Assembly: GCA_016841955.1 (NCBI GenBank)
Contig: JAENYE010000003.1
Coordinates: 188,497 to 252,496 of the forward strand
Reading direction: 5' to 3'
Origin: Methanobacteriota archaeon
GTDB lineage: Archaea > Halobacteriota > Methanomicrobia > Methanomicrobiales > Methanoculleaceae
DNA: 64,000 nucleotides
The position numbers and the translations under genes were made by a program. The notes below the pieces were generated by a model. The model was given only the letters and a program-made list of their open reading frames with translations. It was not told the DNA's origin and made no database searches. Of this stretch, positions 1-8,997 are shown piece by piece (positions within the stretch are counted from its first letter, which is position 1; each line of letters starts with the position of its first letter).

Positions 1-2465
1 AGGCTGTCCCCGTAGGCGACGATCACCCGCTGGAGCTGCGGGAGCGTTCCCCGCTCGGTGGCCTCGAGGTAGAGCGGCTCGACGTAGATGATGGAGTTCT
101 CGATCGGGATGACGAGCGTGTTGCCCCGCAGGACGTCCGACCCCGCCTGCGACCAGAGGGTGATCGCCTCCGAGATCTCCGGATTCTGATCGATCCTGGC
201 CTCGACCTGCATGGGGCCGTAGGTCAGCTCCTGCTTGGAGAACTGGAATACCACCAGCTCCCCGTAATTCGGCGCATCGGCCCGTGCCGCCATCCAGCCA
301 ATCATGTTCTCCTTGTTCCGGGGGGTGAAGGGGAGCATCAGGATGAACTCCTCCTCCGTCTCGCCCGGAAGCCGCAGGATGACGTAGTAGGGAACCATCT
401 GCTGCCGGGATCCCCGGTAGATCTCATCCGGGATCACCCAGGCGTCCTCTTTGTTGTAGAAGACCAGCGGGTCCTGCATGTGGTAGATGGCGTAGACGTT
501 GGCCTGGACATCGAAGATCCCCTGCGGGTAGCGTATATGTTCGCGGAGGCCTGCAGGCATCTCCTCGATCCCACGGAAGAGCCCGGGGAAGATATTTGCG
601 TAGGCTGCGACCAGCGGGTCGTCGGGATCGACGACGTAGTAGGTGACGTCGCCGTCGTAGGCGTCGACGACGACCTTGACGCTGTTCCGGATATAGTTCA
701 GCCGCTGGCCTACGCCGACTGTCGGCTCGGAGTAGGGGTACTGCGTGGTGGTCGTATACGCATCGATGATCCAGTAGATCTTCCCCCCGTCGACCACGAC
801 GTAGGGATCGGCGTCGTAGGAGAGGAAGGGCGCGATGGTCGCCGCCCGCTCGGCCGCGTTCCGGTAGAGGAGGATCCTGCTCTCCGGGGTGATCGAGCCC
901 GAGACCAGGAGCTCGACCGAGCCGAACCTGACCGCGTAGACCAGCCTCCGGAGCCAGTCCCCGAGCGGAACGCCGCCGGAGCCGTCGTAGGTCGCGTAGA
1001 CGTTCTGGTCGCCCGAGGGGTAGTCGAACTCGGCCGTGGTGGTCTCTGTCACCACGTAGTTCCCCGTCTCCTCGCCGTAGTAGATCGCGGGCTCCGCGAG
1101 GGTGAGGTTCGGAAACTGCGTTGCCGGCGGGATGTTCTGCAGGTAAAAGACCGGGAGCCCCTCGGAGGTCACCTGGTCGACGGGGTTCATCACCGCCCCG
1201 TAGCCGTGGGTGAAGATCAGGTGGCGGTTGACCCAGGTCTGCGCCTGCGGGGGGAGGAGCCCGACGTCCAGCTCCCGTGCCGAGACCAGCACCTCCTTGT
1301 ACTGGCCGTCGAGGGTGTAGCGGTCGACGTCGACGTCATAGAAGTCGTAGTAGGTCCTGAAGAGCTGCAGCTGCGAGTAGGTGGCCTGCAGCGGGCGCCA
1401 GTCCCAGAGCCTGATGTTCCGGATGGTGGCGTCGTTCTCCCGGATGTCTTCGGCGGTGAGGTTCAGCTCGACCGGGAAGAACCGCTCGTCCGCCTCGTCG
1501 AGGTCGTAGGCAGCTCGCGTCAGCCGGATATTGTAGCCGAGGTACTCCTCCTCGAGGTTGTACTCGTTCGGGGCCACCACCAGCCCCTGCACGGCGGCGG
1601 CGGCGACGAACCCGATGAAGGCGACGGCCGCAAACGCTGCGATGCCGTAGCCTATCACGTTGAGCCGCTTGAAGACCTCGTTGACCAGAAACCCGATCCC
1701 GACGACGAGCGCGAGGACCGCTAATATCGTCAGCACCGGAAGGGTGACGTTGACCGCCGTGTACCCGGCACCATAGACGGTCCCGGTCGTCGAGAAGAGG
1801 ATGCCGTACCGTGCCAGCCAGAGCCTGGCGGCGAGTGCTATGAATGTCAGGAAGAGGAGGACGGAGATGTGCGGGAGGAGCCGCCGGGCGTACTGCCGCC
1901 ACCCGAGCGGCTCGACGGTCACCGAGGGCTGCACCCCCGGTTCGAACTCGATCCCCAGCGCCCGGATCAGGAACGAGGCTGCGGCGAGCAGGGCCGAGAA
2001 GAGGAAGAGCCACAGCAGGAAATTTACGACGAGCGTGTAGAACGGGAGCGAGAAGACATAGAACCCGATATCCATGCCGAAGATCGGATCCTCCACACCG
2101 AACGGCGTTTGATTCAGGTAGAGAAGCACCGTCTCCCAGGCGCCCGCAAGCACGAGTCCCGCGATCAGCCCCCCTGCGGCCGCGACGAGCCCTGCAACGA
2201 GCGGCGGCTTCGGCTCCGCCGCAAAGACCCGCGCCGCGGTCCGGGCGGCATAGGCGGCATTCACGTACGAGAACCCGAAGAAGACCAGGAACCCCAACGT
2301 CCCTAGACCGACCCGTGCCACTAATACGGTCAGGTAGACCGACTCGTAGCCGACCGCTCCAAACCAGAACCAGTCGGCGAGAATCCCGATAGCGATGGCG
2401 ATGGCGACCACCACCGCCGCTGCGAGGATGAGGATCACGGTGCGGGATCGAGGCATCACTCCCAT
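1..2465 (-). CDS. UPF0182 family membrane protein (3' end cut by window edge)
   Basis: About 821 codons are visible and the C-terminus lies outside the window. The N-terminal third holds several hydrophobic helices, beginning with an Ala/Val/Ile-rich segment right after the start and then a W-F-W-F stretch typical of UPF0182 (COG1615). The rest is a large extracytoplasmic domain rich in Tyr and Asp. The function of the family is unknown; it is a membrane protein of roughly 900 residues in methanogens, actinobacteria and cyanobacteria. Two in-frame ATGs (2465 and 2456) could serve as start; I chose the upstream one. A long open frame on the opposite strand at 480-1724 is a GC-bias shadow. Confidence 0.85.
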   Translation of the reverse strand, partial: MGVMPRSRTVILILAAAVVVAIAIAIGILADWFWFGAVGYESVYLTVLVARVGLGTLGFLVFFGFSYVNAAYAARTAARVFAAEPKPPLVAGLVAAAGGLIAGLVLAGAWETVLLYLNQTPFGVEDPIFGMDIGFYVFSLPFYTLVVNFLLWLFLFSALLAAASFLIRALGIEFEPGVQPSVTVEPLGWRQYARRLLPHISVLLFLTFIALAARLWLARYGILFSTTGTVYGAGYTAVNVTLPVLTILAVLALVVGIGFLVNEVFKRLNVIGYGIAAFAAVAFIGFVAAAAVQGLVVAPNEYNLEEEYLGYNIRLTRAAYDLDEADERFFPVELNLTAEDIRENDATIRNIRLWDWRPLQATYSQLQLFRTYYDFYDVDVDRYTLDGQYKEVLVSARELDVGLLPPQAQTWVNRHLIFTHGYGAVMNPVDQVTSEGLPVFYLQNIPPATQFPNLTLAEPAIYYGEETGNYVVTETTTAEFDYPSGDQNVYATYDGSGGVPLGDWLRRLVYAVRFGSVELLVSGSITPESRILLYRNAAERAATIAPFLSYDADPYVVVDGGKIYWIIDAYTTTTQYPYSEPTVGVGQRLNYIRNSVKVVVDAYDGDVTYYVVDPDDPLVAAYANIFPGLFRGIEEMPAGLREHIRYPQGIFDVQANVYAIYHMQDPLVFYNKEDAWVIPDEIYRGSRQQMVPYYVILRLPGETEEEFILMLPFTPRNKENMIGWMAARADAPNYGELVVFQFSKQELTYGPMQVEARIDQNPEISEAITLWSQAGSDVLRGNTLVIPIENSIIYVEPLYLEATERGTLPQLQRVIVAYGDS

Positions 2466-2652
2466 GATGCCGACCATCGGTAAAAAGGCATTGGCGATCC
2501 TACTAAGATGCTCGACTTTTCAGCAGGCGGCTAATGTATTTTATTTCGCATGAAAGAAATTTAATACTCATCGGGATGATTGTCTCACTAATAAGTGCAT
2601 AATTGCCCGATCCTTTTAGCGACGAGAGTGTCTTGAATAAAAATGAGAGGAT

Positions 2653-4005
2653 TTATGCCCGCTCGAAATCATCCTCGAATCTTACAATATCATCCTCTCC
2701 CGTATACTCCCCGATCTGGACCTCGATCAGTTCGAGCGGCAGGAGGCCGGGGTTCGCGAGCCGGTGGACCGTTCCCGCCGGGACGAAGGTGGACTCGCCG
2801 TTCCGGAGGAGGGAGGTTTCATTGCCGATCGTCACCTCGGCACACCCTGTGACGACCACCCAGTGCTCGGAGCGGTGGTGGTGCATCTGGAGGGAGAGGC
2901 GACGGCTGGGGGGGACGGTGACCCGCTTGATCTTATAGGACCGCCCCTCCTCGAGGTTCGTGTAGGAGCCCCAGGGGCGGTGGACCTGCGTGTGGAAGAG
3001 GGCACGGGAGTCCCCCTTCTCGCGGAGGGCCTTTGCGATCTCACCCACACGCTGGGCCTCGTCCCGGGCGGCGACCAGGATCGCGTCCTTCGTCTCGACG
3101 ATGGCAAGGTCGCGAACGCCGACGGTGGCGATCAGGCGATCCGCAATGATCAGGTTCTCGGAAGAGTCGATCCCGATATGCTCGCCCCTGACCGCGTTGC
3201 CGCTCCCGCTCTTCGGGAGGGCGACATAAAGTGCGTCGAAGTTCCCCACGTCGCTCCAGTCGGATTCAAGCGGCACGACCGCCGCCCGCCGGGTCTTCTC
3301 CATGATGCCGTAGTCGATGGAGAGGGCTGGGGTTGCGTCGTATGCCTCCTCGAGGGGGTGCTCGAACGCCCGGGCCACCTCCGGTGCGCACGCCTCGCAC
3401 TCGGCGAGGAAGAGACCGGCATCAAAGCAGAACATGCCGGAGTTCCAGAAGTAGCCGTCGGCGACATACCTCCCGGCAGTCTCGAGATCGGGCTTCTCCA
3501 CGAAGGCGTCCACGAGCGAACCGTCCCCGAGAGGCTCGCCGGGGCGGATATAGCCGTAGCCGGTGTGGGGCGAGGTCGGACGCACCCCGAAGACCACAAG
3601 GTAGTCCCTTGCAAGCCGCTCCGCCTGGCGGAAAGCCTCCTGGAACGGCCCGGTTGCGGTGATCAGGTGGTCCGAGGGGAGAATCGCGACCGTATCGGGC
3701 CCGTCCTCCCGGGTGACCTCACGGACGCCATAGTAGATCGCCGGCAGTGTGTTCCTGCCCACCGGCTCCACGAGGACCCGGCAGTCACACCCGATGGCGG
3801 CGAGCTGGTCCCGGACCAGGAACCTGTGGTCCGTGTTGGTGACGATCACGATCTCATGCGGGGAAGAGAAGAGGAGCGACCTCTTCACGGTCTTCTGGAA
3901 GAGAGACTCGTCATCGATCAGCGGGATGAACTGTTTCGGGTAGTGTTCCCTTGAGAGCGGGAAGAGACGGGTACCGCTCCCGCCTGCGAGTATGAGCGTC
4001 TTCAT
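2653..4005 (-). CDS. manC: bifunctional mannose-1-phosphate guanylyltransferase / mannose-6-phosphate isomerase
   Basis: Makes GDP-mannose from mannose-1-phosphate and GTP; the C-terminal cupin is of the type that interconverts mannose-6-phosphate and fructose-6-phosphate. The 450-residue protein begins MKTLILAGGSGTRLFPLS, the nucleotidyltransferase signature. An F-V-E-K-P motif and N-S-G-M-F follow, and a type II phosphomannose isomerase cupin with HHHRSEHW lies near residues 378-385. The frame stays open upstream to 4461, but the family signature fixes the start at 4005. A TATA-like element (CCTTATGTTTTTATCC on the minus strand, 4061-4076) lies about 60 bases upstream. Likely supplies mannose for surface glycans. 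Confidence 0.93.
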   Translation of the reverse strand: MKTLILAGGSGTRLFPLSREHYPKQFIPLIDDESLFQKTVKRSLLFSSPHEIVIVTNTDHRFLVRDQLAAIGCDCRVLVEPVGRNTLPAIYYGVREVTREDGPDTVAILPSDHLITATGPFQEAFRQAERLARDYLVVFGVRPTSPHTGYGYIRPGEPLGDGSLVDAFVEKPDLETAGRYVADGYFWNSGMFCFDAGLFLAECEACAPEVARAFEHPLEEAYDATPALSIDYGIMEKTRRAAVVPLESDWSDVGNFDALYVALPKSGSGNAVRGEHIGIDSSENLIIADRLIATVGVRDLAIVETKDAILVAARDEAQRVGEIAKALREKGDSRALFHTQVHRPWGSYTNLEEGRSYKIKRVTVPPSRRLSLQMHHHRSEHWVVVTGCAEVTIGNETSLLRNGESTFVPAGTVHRLANPGLLPLELIEVQIGEYTGEDDIVRFEDDFERA

Positions 4006-4060
4006 GGGATCGACTCCGTGCCGGAGGGCACTCGATTGTACAACTCTATTGCGGTAAGGG

Positions 4061-4076
4061 GGATAAAAACATAAGG
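4061..4076 (-). promoter_or_regulatory. probable TATA-box promoter of manC
   Basis: AT-rich stretch TTATGTTTTTATCC on the minus strand inside GC-rich sequence, about 60 bases upstream of the manC ATG. This leaves a leader of roughly 35 bases. Called from composition and position only. Confidence 0.45.
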
Positions 4077-4283
4077 TTCTCCGGGTGGTTCGGGCGAACC
4101 CGGCGATCTCGCGGTGTTGACAGGCCGATCCGGGGCGGCCGGATAGGGGTGCATGCGGGACCGGAACGTAAAGCGACCTGTATCGCACCCCGGGGTGTAT
4201 CGACCCTCGGCCACAGGGAGGCCGGCCGACGTGGAGGCCTGCCGGCTGCTTCATCCGGTTCCCGAAAAAATGAGCATTGCTGC

Positions 4284-4727
4284 TCAAGCCCTGGTCATCG
4301 TCGAATTTCCGGGGTAGAGTGACCTGGCCTGCGGATCGAGGTCCTCTGCCACCGCAAGGACCCGTTCGGCCTCCTGGTAATTCCCAAGCCTGCCGAGCAC
4401 CATGCCGTAGGTAACCCAGGCGAAGATGCACGACCGGTCGATCGCGAGCGCCTGCCTGCACGCAAGCACCGCTTCCTGGGGGCGGTCGAGCAGGGTGAGG
4501 ATCACTGCCCGGTTGTTCCAGGCGTAGACATCATCGTTGTCGGAGAGTATCGCCGCACTGAACACAGCCAGCGCTTCCTCGTAACGGCCCTGCCTCTCAA
4601 GCGCCACACCCCTGTTGTTCAGGGTAGCCGAGTCATGCAGGTCCTCTACGATGACGTCGTTGTACGCCCGTGATGCATCCCTGTCATCACCCTTACGGGG
4701 TATCTCCGGTGTAACCAATCGGGGCAT
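4284..4727 (-). CDS. TPR-repeat protein
   Basis: A soluble protein of 147 residues made mostly of tetratricopeptide repeats: N-N-R-G-V-A-L-E-R-Q-G-R-Y-E-E-A-L, then A-W-N-N-R-A-V-I, and a third unit ending G-N-Y-Q-E-A-E-R-V. TPRs mediate protein-protein contacts; the partner is unknown. I place the start at 4727 because GAGGTG lies 8 bases upstream and a TATA-like TTATATA (minus strand, about 4765-4772) sits far enough away for the transcript to include it. An earlier in-frame start at 4745 would fall too near the predicted transcription start. It follows sugar-nucleotide genes but no functional link is visible. Confidence 0.8.
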   Translation of the reverse strand: MPRLVTPEIPRKGDDRDASRAYNDVIVEDLHDSATLNNRGVALERQGRYEEALAVFSAAILSDNDDVYAWNNRAVILTLLDRPQEAVLACRQALAIDRSCIFAWVTYGMVLGRLGNYQEAERVLAVAEDLDPQARSLYPGNSTMTRA

Positions 4728-4859
4728 ACGTCTTGCACCTCGCACTCCTTACTGCGGGGCGACGATATATAAGTTCCTGCACCCGTCACGCCCGGGAGCG
4801 GGGCGACCCGGGATCGGCCGGCAGGGTGCCCGGAGCGGGTCCCGGACCCGGGGAGCAGT

Positions 4860-5795
4860 TCACCTGCCGCCATCCCGGAACCACACTACCGTCTCGCGGA
4901 GCCCTTCATCAAGCGTGCAGCGGGGAGAAAACCCGAAGGCATCGTGGGCCCGGGATATGTCGGCGAGCGAGTCACGCACATCCCCCGACCGCGGCGGCTC
5001 ATAAACCGGCCTATGGTGTATGTCGGTGATCGCCGAGAGACTCCCGGCAAGTTGATTGAGGCTGAGCCTGCTTCCCCCGGCGATATTGAAGACGCCCGAG
5101 GCGTCGCTCTCCATCGCCTGGATGTTCGCCCGGACGACATCCGCAACGAAGATGAAGTCCCGGGTCTGCTCCCCGTCGCCGTAGATGATCGGCGGCTTTC
5201 CGTCGAGCAGCCGGGTGATGAACTTCGGGATCACCGCCGCATACTCGGAACTCGGGTCCTGCCGGGGGCCGAAGACGTTGAAGTAGCGGAGAAAGACCGT
5301 CCGGATACCGTAGAGATCGGCAAAAACCCTCCCGTAGTACTCGCCCGCGAGTTTCGAGACCGCATAGGGCGAGAGCGGTCTCGGCGCCATCGTCTCGCGT
5401 TTGGGGAAAATCGGGTCGTCGCCGTAGATCGCCGAGGTGGAAGCCGCCACGACCGCCGGAACGCCGCACTCCTTTGCGGCCCAGAGAACGTTCAGCGTTC
5501 CGGTCACGTTCACCTCGTTCGTCTCCAGGGGGTTTGCCACGGAACGGGGGACCGAGGCGACGGCCGCCTGGTGGAAGATACCGTCCGCCCCGGCACAGGC
5601 ATCGGTGAGCAGGGCGGGGTCGGTGACGCTCCCCTCGATGAACATCACCCGGGGGTGGCCGGCGAGATGCTCGATATTCTCACGCCGCCCGGCGGAAACG
5701 TCGTCGACGATCACGACTTCGTGGCCGTCGCGTGCCAGTCGCTCTGCAAGGTTGGACCCAATAAATCCCGCCCCACCCGTGACGATGTAACGCAT
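4860..5795 (-). CDS. NAD-dependent epimerase/dehydratase, UDP-glucose 4-epimerase-like
   Basis: Extended short-chain dehydrogenase of 311 residues, expected to interconvert nucleotide sugars. The Rossmann motif VTGGAGFIGSNLAERL is at residues 4-19. STSAIYG followed by S-P-Y-A-V-S-K supplies the Ser/Tyr/Lys catalytic set, and Y-F-N-V-F-G-P-R-Q is the usual family motif. The start at 5795 is fixed by MRYIVTGG; the frame upstream to 5930 has no family similarity. It lies near manC on the same strand, consistent with surface polysaccharide or N-glycan precursor synthesis. Exact substrate cannot be read from sequence. Confidence 0.9.
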   Translation of the reverse strand: MRYIVTGGAGFIGSNLAERLARDGHEVVIVDDVSAGRRENIEHLAGHPRVMFIEGSVTDPALLTDACAGADGIFHQAAVASVPRSVANPLETNEVNVTGTLNVLWAAKECGVPAVVAASTSAIYGDDPIFPKRETMAPRPLSPYAVSKLAGEYYGRVFADLYGIRTVFLRYFNVFGPRQDPSSEYAAVIPKFITRLLDGKPPIIYGDGEQTRDFIFVADVVRANIQAMESDASGVFNIAGGSRLSLNQLAGSLSAITDIHHRPVYEPPRSGDVRDSLADISRAHDAFGFSPRCTLDEGLRETVVWFRDGGR

Positions 5796-6047
5796 ACGGA
5801 TAGGATAGGCACTCCAGTGATTTGAGCGTTGCCTGAGGGGACAGGGCAGGCTGGGGATCAAGGCACAGGAACAGCATACCGGGCGGGCAGTCATACCATA
5901 GAATCCGGAGCAGGCCGCACTAGACAACAATGCCGGGAGGGACTCAGAAATGCCTCATCGCCAGCCCTGGAGCAAAATCCGGCACCGCCGGGGGCAGCAG
6001 GGGAGGGTGTGACCAGGGAGACCCCATCCGGTATAGCATCATGCAGT

Positions 6048-6995
6048 TTATTCGGTATCGTCCGATCGGCCCGATCGCTCCCCCCCGTTCCCGTTTGAAA
6101 GCGGGAAATACTGCTGGTAGACGCGTTTGCGCTCATCGATGTCGGTATGCAGGTAGATCTCGGTCGTCTTGATGGAGGAATGTCCCAGGTTCTCCTGCAC
6201 GACACGGAGGTTCTTCGACCGGCGGTAGAGCTCGCTCGCGTAGGAATGCCGGATTTTATGCGGCGTAATCCCGGCAGGGGCGTATCGCTTGAAGAGATGC
6301 TGGACGGTTCGCGGGGAGATATGGTTGCCCTGCTGGCCTGAAAAGAGCGGCCCCTCGATTGTATTGCCGATAAACCGGTTAATTCCTTCAAGCGTCTCTT
6401 CGTCGATGAAGACGGTCCGGATCTTGTCGCCTTTTCCCTTCACCCGCATCGTATGCTCCTCGAAATCGATATCCCCGACGTTTATCGCGCAAAGTTCCGA
6501 AACCCGGACGCCGGTGGCGTAGATAAGGCGAACGATCAACCGGTCCCGCTCGTTTTCGATGGTGTTGATCAGGCGGATCACCTGGCTGTGTTTGAGGTAT
6601 TTCAGTTCCTGATTCTTGATCCGGGGCCGCTCCACCCCGAGCATCGGGTCGGCGATCACGACCCCCTGCACGTAGAGGTACCGGTAAAACGAGGAGAGCG
6701 TCGATATCATCCGGTGGAGGGTCTTGGGCTTGTAGTCCTGCCTCTCCGAGAGATAGGAGAAGAAATCGGTGACGAGGGCCGCAGAGACGTTGACATCCGC
6801 ATCCAGCGAAGCGTTCTCGAATGCGGCGTCATCGAACGAGATCGCGTCCGGATCAGAATGCTGCCGGAGCCAGGCGTACCGGGCAAAACGCCGGACGGTC
6901 TGCACGTATTTTTCGATGGTCCGGGGCGAGTAGTTCCGCATTCGGAGGTAGCTGCTGAAGCGATCGAGCCATTCCGAGAAAGGGGCGTTTTCCAT
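6048..6995 (-). CDS. xerA: XerA-type tyrosine recombinase
   Basis: Site-specific recombinase of 315 residues. An N-terminal SAM-like core-binding domain (about 5-110) precedes a catalytic domain with the tyrosine-recombinase set: R164 (ATGVRVSEL), K188/K191 (KGKGDKIR), H246 and R249 (HKIRHSY), H272 (LGHSS) and nucleophile Y281. Length and layout match archaeal XerA, which resolves chromosome dimers at dif, better than virus-type integrases. ATG 6995 is chosen because it begins the conserved N-terminal helix. No phage or plasmid genes flank it. The 1.4 kb upstream has no clear gene and could hold a recombination site, but I could not identify a dif. Confidence 0.85.
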   Translation of the reverse strand: MENAPFSEWLDRFSSYLRMRNYSPRTIEKYVQTVRRFARYAWLRQHSDPDAISFDDAAFENASLDADVNVSAALVTDFFSYLSERQDYKPKTLHRMISTLSSFYRYLYVQGVVIADPMLGVERPRIKNQELKYLKHSQVIRLINTIENERDRLIVRLIYATGVRVSELCAINVGDIDFEEHTMRVKGKGDKIRTVFIDEETLEGINRFIGNTIEGPLFSGQQGNHISPRTVQHLFKRYAPAGITPHKIRHSYASELYRRSKNLRVVQENLGHSSIKTTEIYLHTDIDERKRVYQQYFPLSNGNGGERSGRSDDTE

Positions 6996-8451
6996 CGTAT
7001 AAATAATTGAATAACGGAGCATATCAAAATTGCGGTAAATGCCTATTCCCCGCAATAGATCATATACCCGGAGGACTCCTGCCAGGCCCAACCAAGGCTG
7101 CCAGCGATGATCGCAGGGCTCCACGCCAAAAAACCCGTTACAGGAGGGGGCATATCCCACCCGACCCACCCCCCGCGAGTACAGCGCCCGGAATCCATTG
7201 AAGCCACGATGCGAGCATTATGGGCACGATTTATCAAACTGAACCTGAAAATTGACTCTACCAAATCCATGACGTCAGGCAATTCCCCGATTGCCCGGCG
7301 AATCAGGGTCTGGCCCGCCCTTCGGAGGAAAAAGCAGAGAGACAGGCCAATTTCGTCCCGGACCCCAAAAAGGATATTTCCGGTGATGCAGGAGATATCG
7401 GCGTTAGGAGGTATGGGGCTGCCATCCCGGGTGGACGGGGACAGACCCTGTTGAATACGTCCTCTTCCGAGTATATGAACCCCTTACCGCGCGGGGAGAA
7501 AGTGAACGAGCCGGAAGCACCACCGGTGCCACGCGGCCTGCAGATCCCGCCCACATATAAAGGACTCACACAGATGGCTGCAGACGCCCGATCGGCCCCG
7601 CCAGCAACCATTCCCATAGGAAGACCTGTGATCCCTGCTCAAAAACGCGATATGGAGGTCCCGAATCTCGAACAACCCGCCCGGCAGGGCGTCACGGCCG
7701 CAGCAGGTGCCGGCGCACCAATCCTGTTAAAATGCTTCGCACAACCCCGAACCGGTGCAAGTGCGCCGGATCCCGCAGAAAAACCCATAAGAGACCATAC
7801 ACCCGCGCCCTCATCGACAGCAGGGCAACATCCCGGGGAAACTGCCAGCCGACCACATATGGCGCAACTTTACCCCGATAGGCTGGCGTTTGTGCCCCTT
7901 TCGAAAATCCGTCGCAATTCGACCTTAACCGGTACCGTGCTGCTTCGCACCCCGGTGAGGTCCAGCGCCCGCCCCCCCCGCATCGCCAGGCAAATGCGGC
8001 CCCTCGATATGCGATACCACCACAATATGTCCCGATAGGGGCAGAACCCGATCTAAAGACCCCGATACCCATCCAGAACACGGGAACAAAGAGGCAGGCA
8101 TAAACCACATGTTGCTATACATAACATGGGACACGAGGGCACCACAGGTCCCGCGGGGCCTGACCGCAACCGGACCCCGCGGCGCACCCCATCGCACCTT
8201 CGGGACTCCTGCTCGAAACCCATCGGGTTTCTCGCGCTCCGGCCCTTCGGCTCGTCGCGGCTCGAAGCCTGACGGCTTCTCAAATTCCGGGCTGTCCGTC
8301 GCATCCTACGGACGGTCGTCACTCGCACCTTCGGTGCTCGAACTCCGCTCCTGGCGGAGCATCGTTCCCTCAATCGCCATCCCGGCCGCCCGGGGCACCG
8401 TCGTTCAACCAGCCCTATTGAAATATCAAAACCAACAAGAGGATAGATGAA
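6996..8451. other. 1.4 kb region without a convincing gene
   Basis: No frame here has a recognisable protein signature, and the open frames present (for example 7451-8038 plus, 7303-7617 minus) have shadow-like compositions rich in Arg, Pro and Gly. The first part is lower in GC around 7000-7060. The last part (8190-8365) is a mini-hairpin array listed separately. I see no tRNA or other RNA gene I can name. Confidence 0.5.
8190..8365. repeat. tandem mini-hairpin array (family A), copy 1
   Basis: A run of adjacent short palindromes separated by TCG-like linkers: GAAACCCATCGGGTTTC (8215-8231), GAAGCCTGACGGCTTC (8264-8279), GCACCTTCGGTGC (8325-8337) and GCTCCTGGCGGAGC (8347-8360). The module GCACCTTCGGTGC also occurs at 48467-48479. 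It lies upstream of the gene at 8452. Confidence 0.75.
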
Positions 8452-8997
8452 ATGGAAGAGCCTGACAGCATCAAAGACCCAAACAAGTACCAGAAATTCA
8501 AGAAGGTGGATGGTGCCGCCTACCAGCGGGTCAACCAGTTCCTGCGCAAGCACACCCATATCACCGCCCGCGAGTGGGCGATCGCACGCCTCTGTGCAGA
8601 TTTCAAGACCACCAGCGGTTCGGAGATGACGTTCATCGGTGAAAACCTCCCTGAACTCTGTCCATTCATGGTCGACTCCTACACCCCGCAGGCAGTCAAC
8701 CAGGCGAGGAGCTCGTTCAAGAAGAAGGTGAAGAAGGCAGGAGCCACGTTCTTCTACGGGGCCATGTGCGGCTTTTTTACCGCAGAAGAACTCGATGAGA
8801 TCCTCTTCGAGGCGAGCGAGGTCGCCCGGTTCCTGCTGGAGGTGGAAGGGACGAGCCTGAACCTCGACGACGAGATCGACGTCGAGGACCGGATCACCGA
8901 GGTGATGCGGGGCGTAGCCGAGGCGGCGTCGGTCATCCTGAAGTCCAGGCCCGGCCAGGAGGAAGAGAGCCGGAACGAAGAAGAGGGGGACGCATGA
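8452..8997 (+). CDS. conserved archaeal protein of unknown function (DUF5806-like)
   Basis: Soluble, charged protein of 181 residues with an acidic, Glu-rich C-terminal tail (last 12 residues). The central part (about 60-130) contains conserved-looking helices with F-F-Y-G-A-M-C-G-F-F and E-E-L-D-E-I-L-F-E-A-S. I believe it matches a family found beside mobB in methanogens and haloarchaea, perhaps DUF5806, but I cannot confirm the number. Its stop overlaps the next start by four bases (ATGA), so it is translationally coupled to the MobB-MoaE gene; a role linked to molybdopterin or tungstopterin cofactor is possible but only contextual. Confidence 0.75.
   Translation: MEEPDSIKDPNKYQKFKKVDGAAYQRVNQFLRKHTHITAREWAIARLCADFKTTSGSEMTFIGENLPELCPFMVDSYTPQAVNQARSSFKKKVKKAGATFFYGAMCGFFTAEELDEILFEASEVARFLLEVEGTSLNLDDEIDVEDRITEVMRGVAEAASVILKSRPGQEEESRNEEEGDA

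Noticed and set aside
480-1724. Long plus-strand open frame (414 codons)
   Set aside because: It lies opposite the UPF0182 gene and its translation is Val/Asp/Arg-rich with no fold signature, a typical antisense shadow in GC-rich DNA.
2764-3954. Plus-strand open frame of 396 codons opposite manC
   Set aside because: The opposite strand carries an unmistakable GDP-mannose enzyme; this translation has shadow composition (Asp, Val, Arg, Pro).
7451-8038. 195-codon plus-strand frame and overlapping minus frames in the gene-poor region
   Set aside because: Composition is dominated by Pro, Arg and Ala with no hydrophobic periodicity, no ribosome site and no recognisable family.
8190-8365. Possible tRNA or other structured RNA in the mini-hairpin array
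   Set aside because: The palindromes do not form a cloverleaf and lack the T-loop and D-loop consensus; the units recur elsewhere as repeats.
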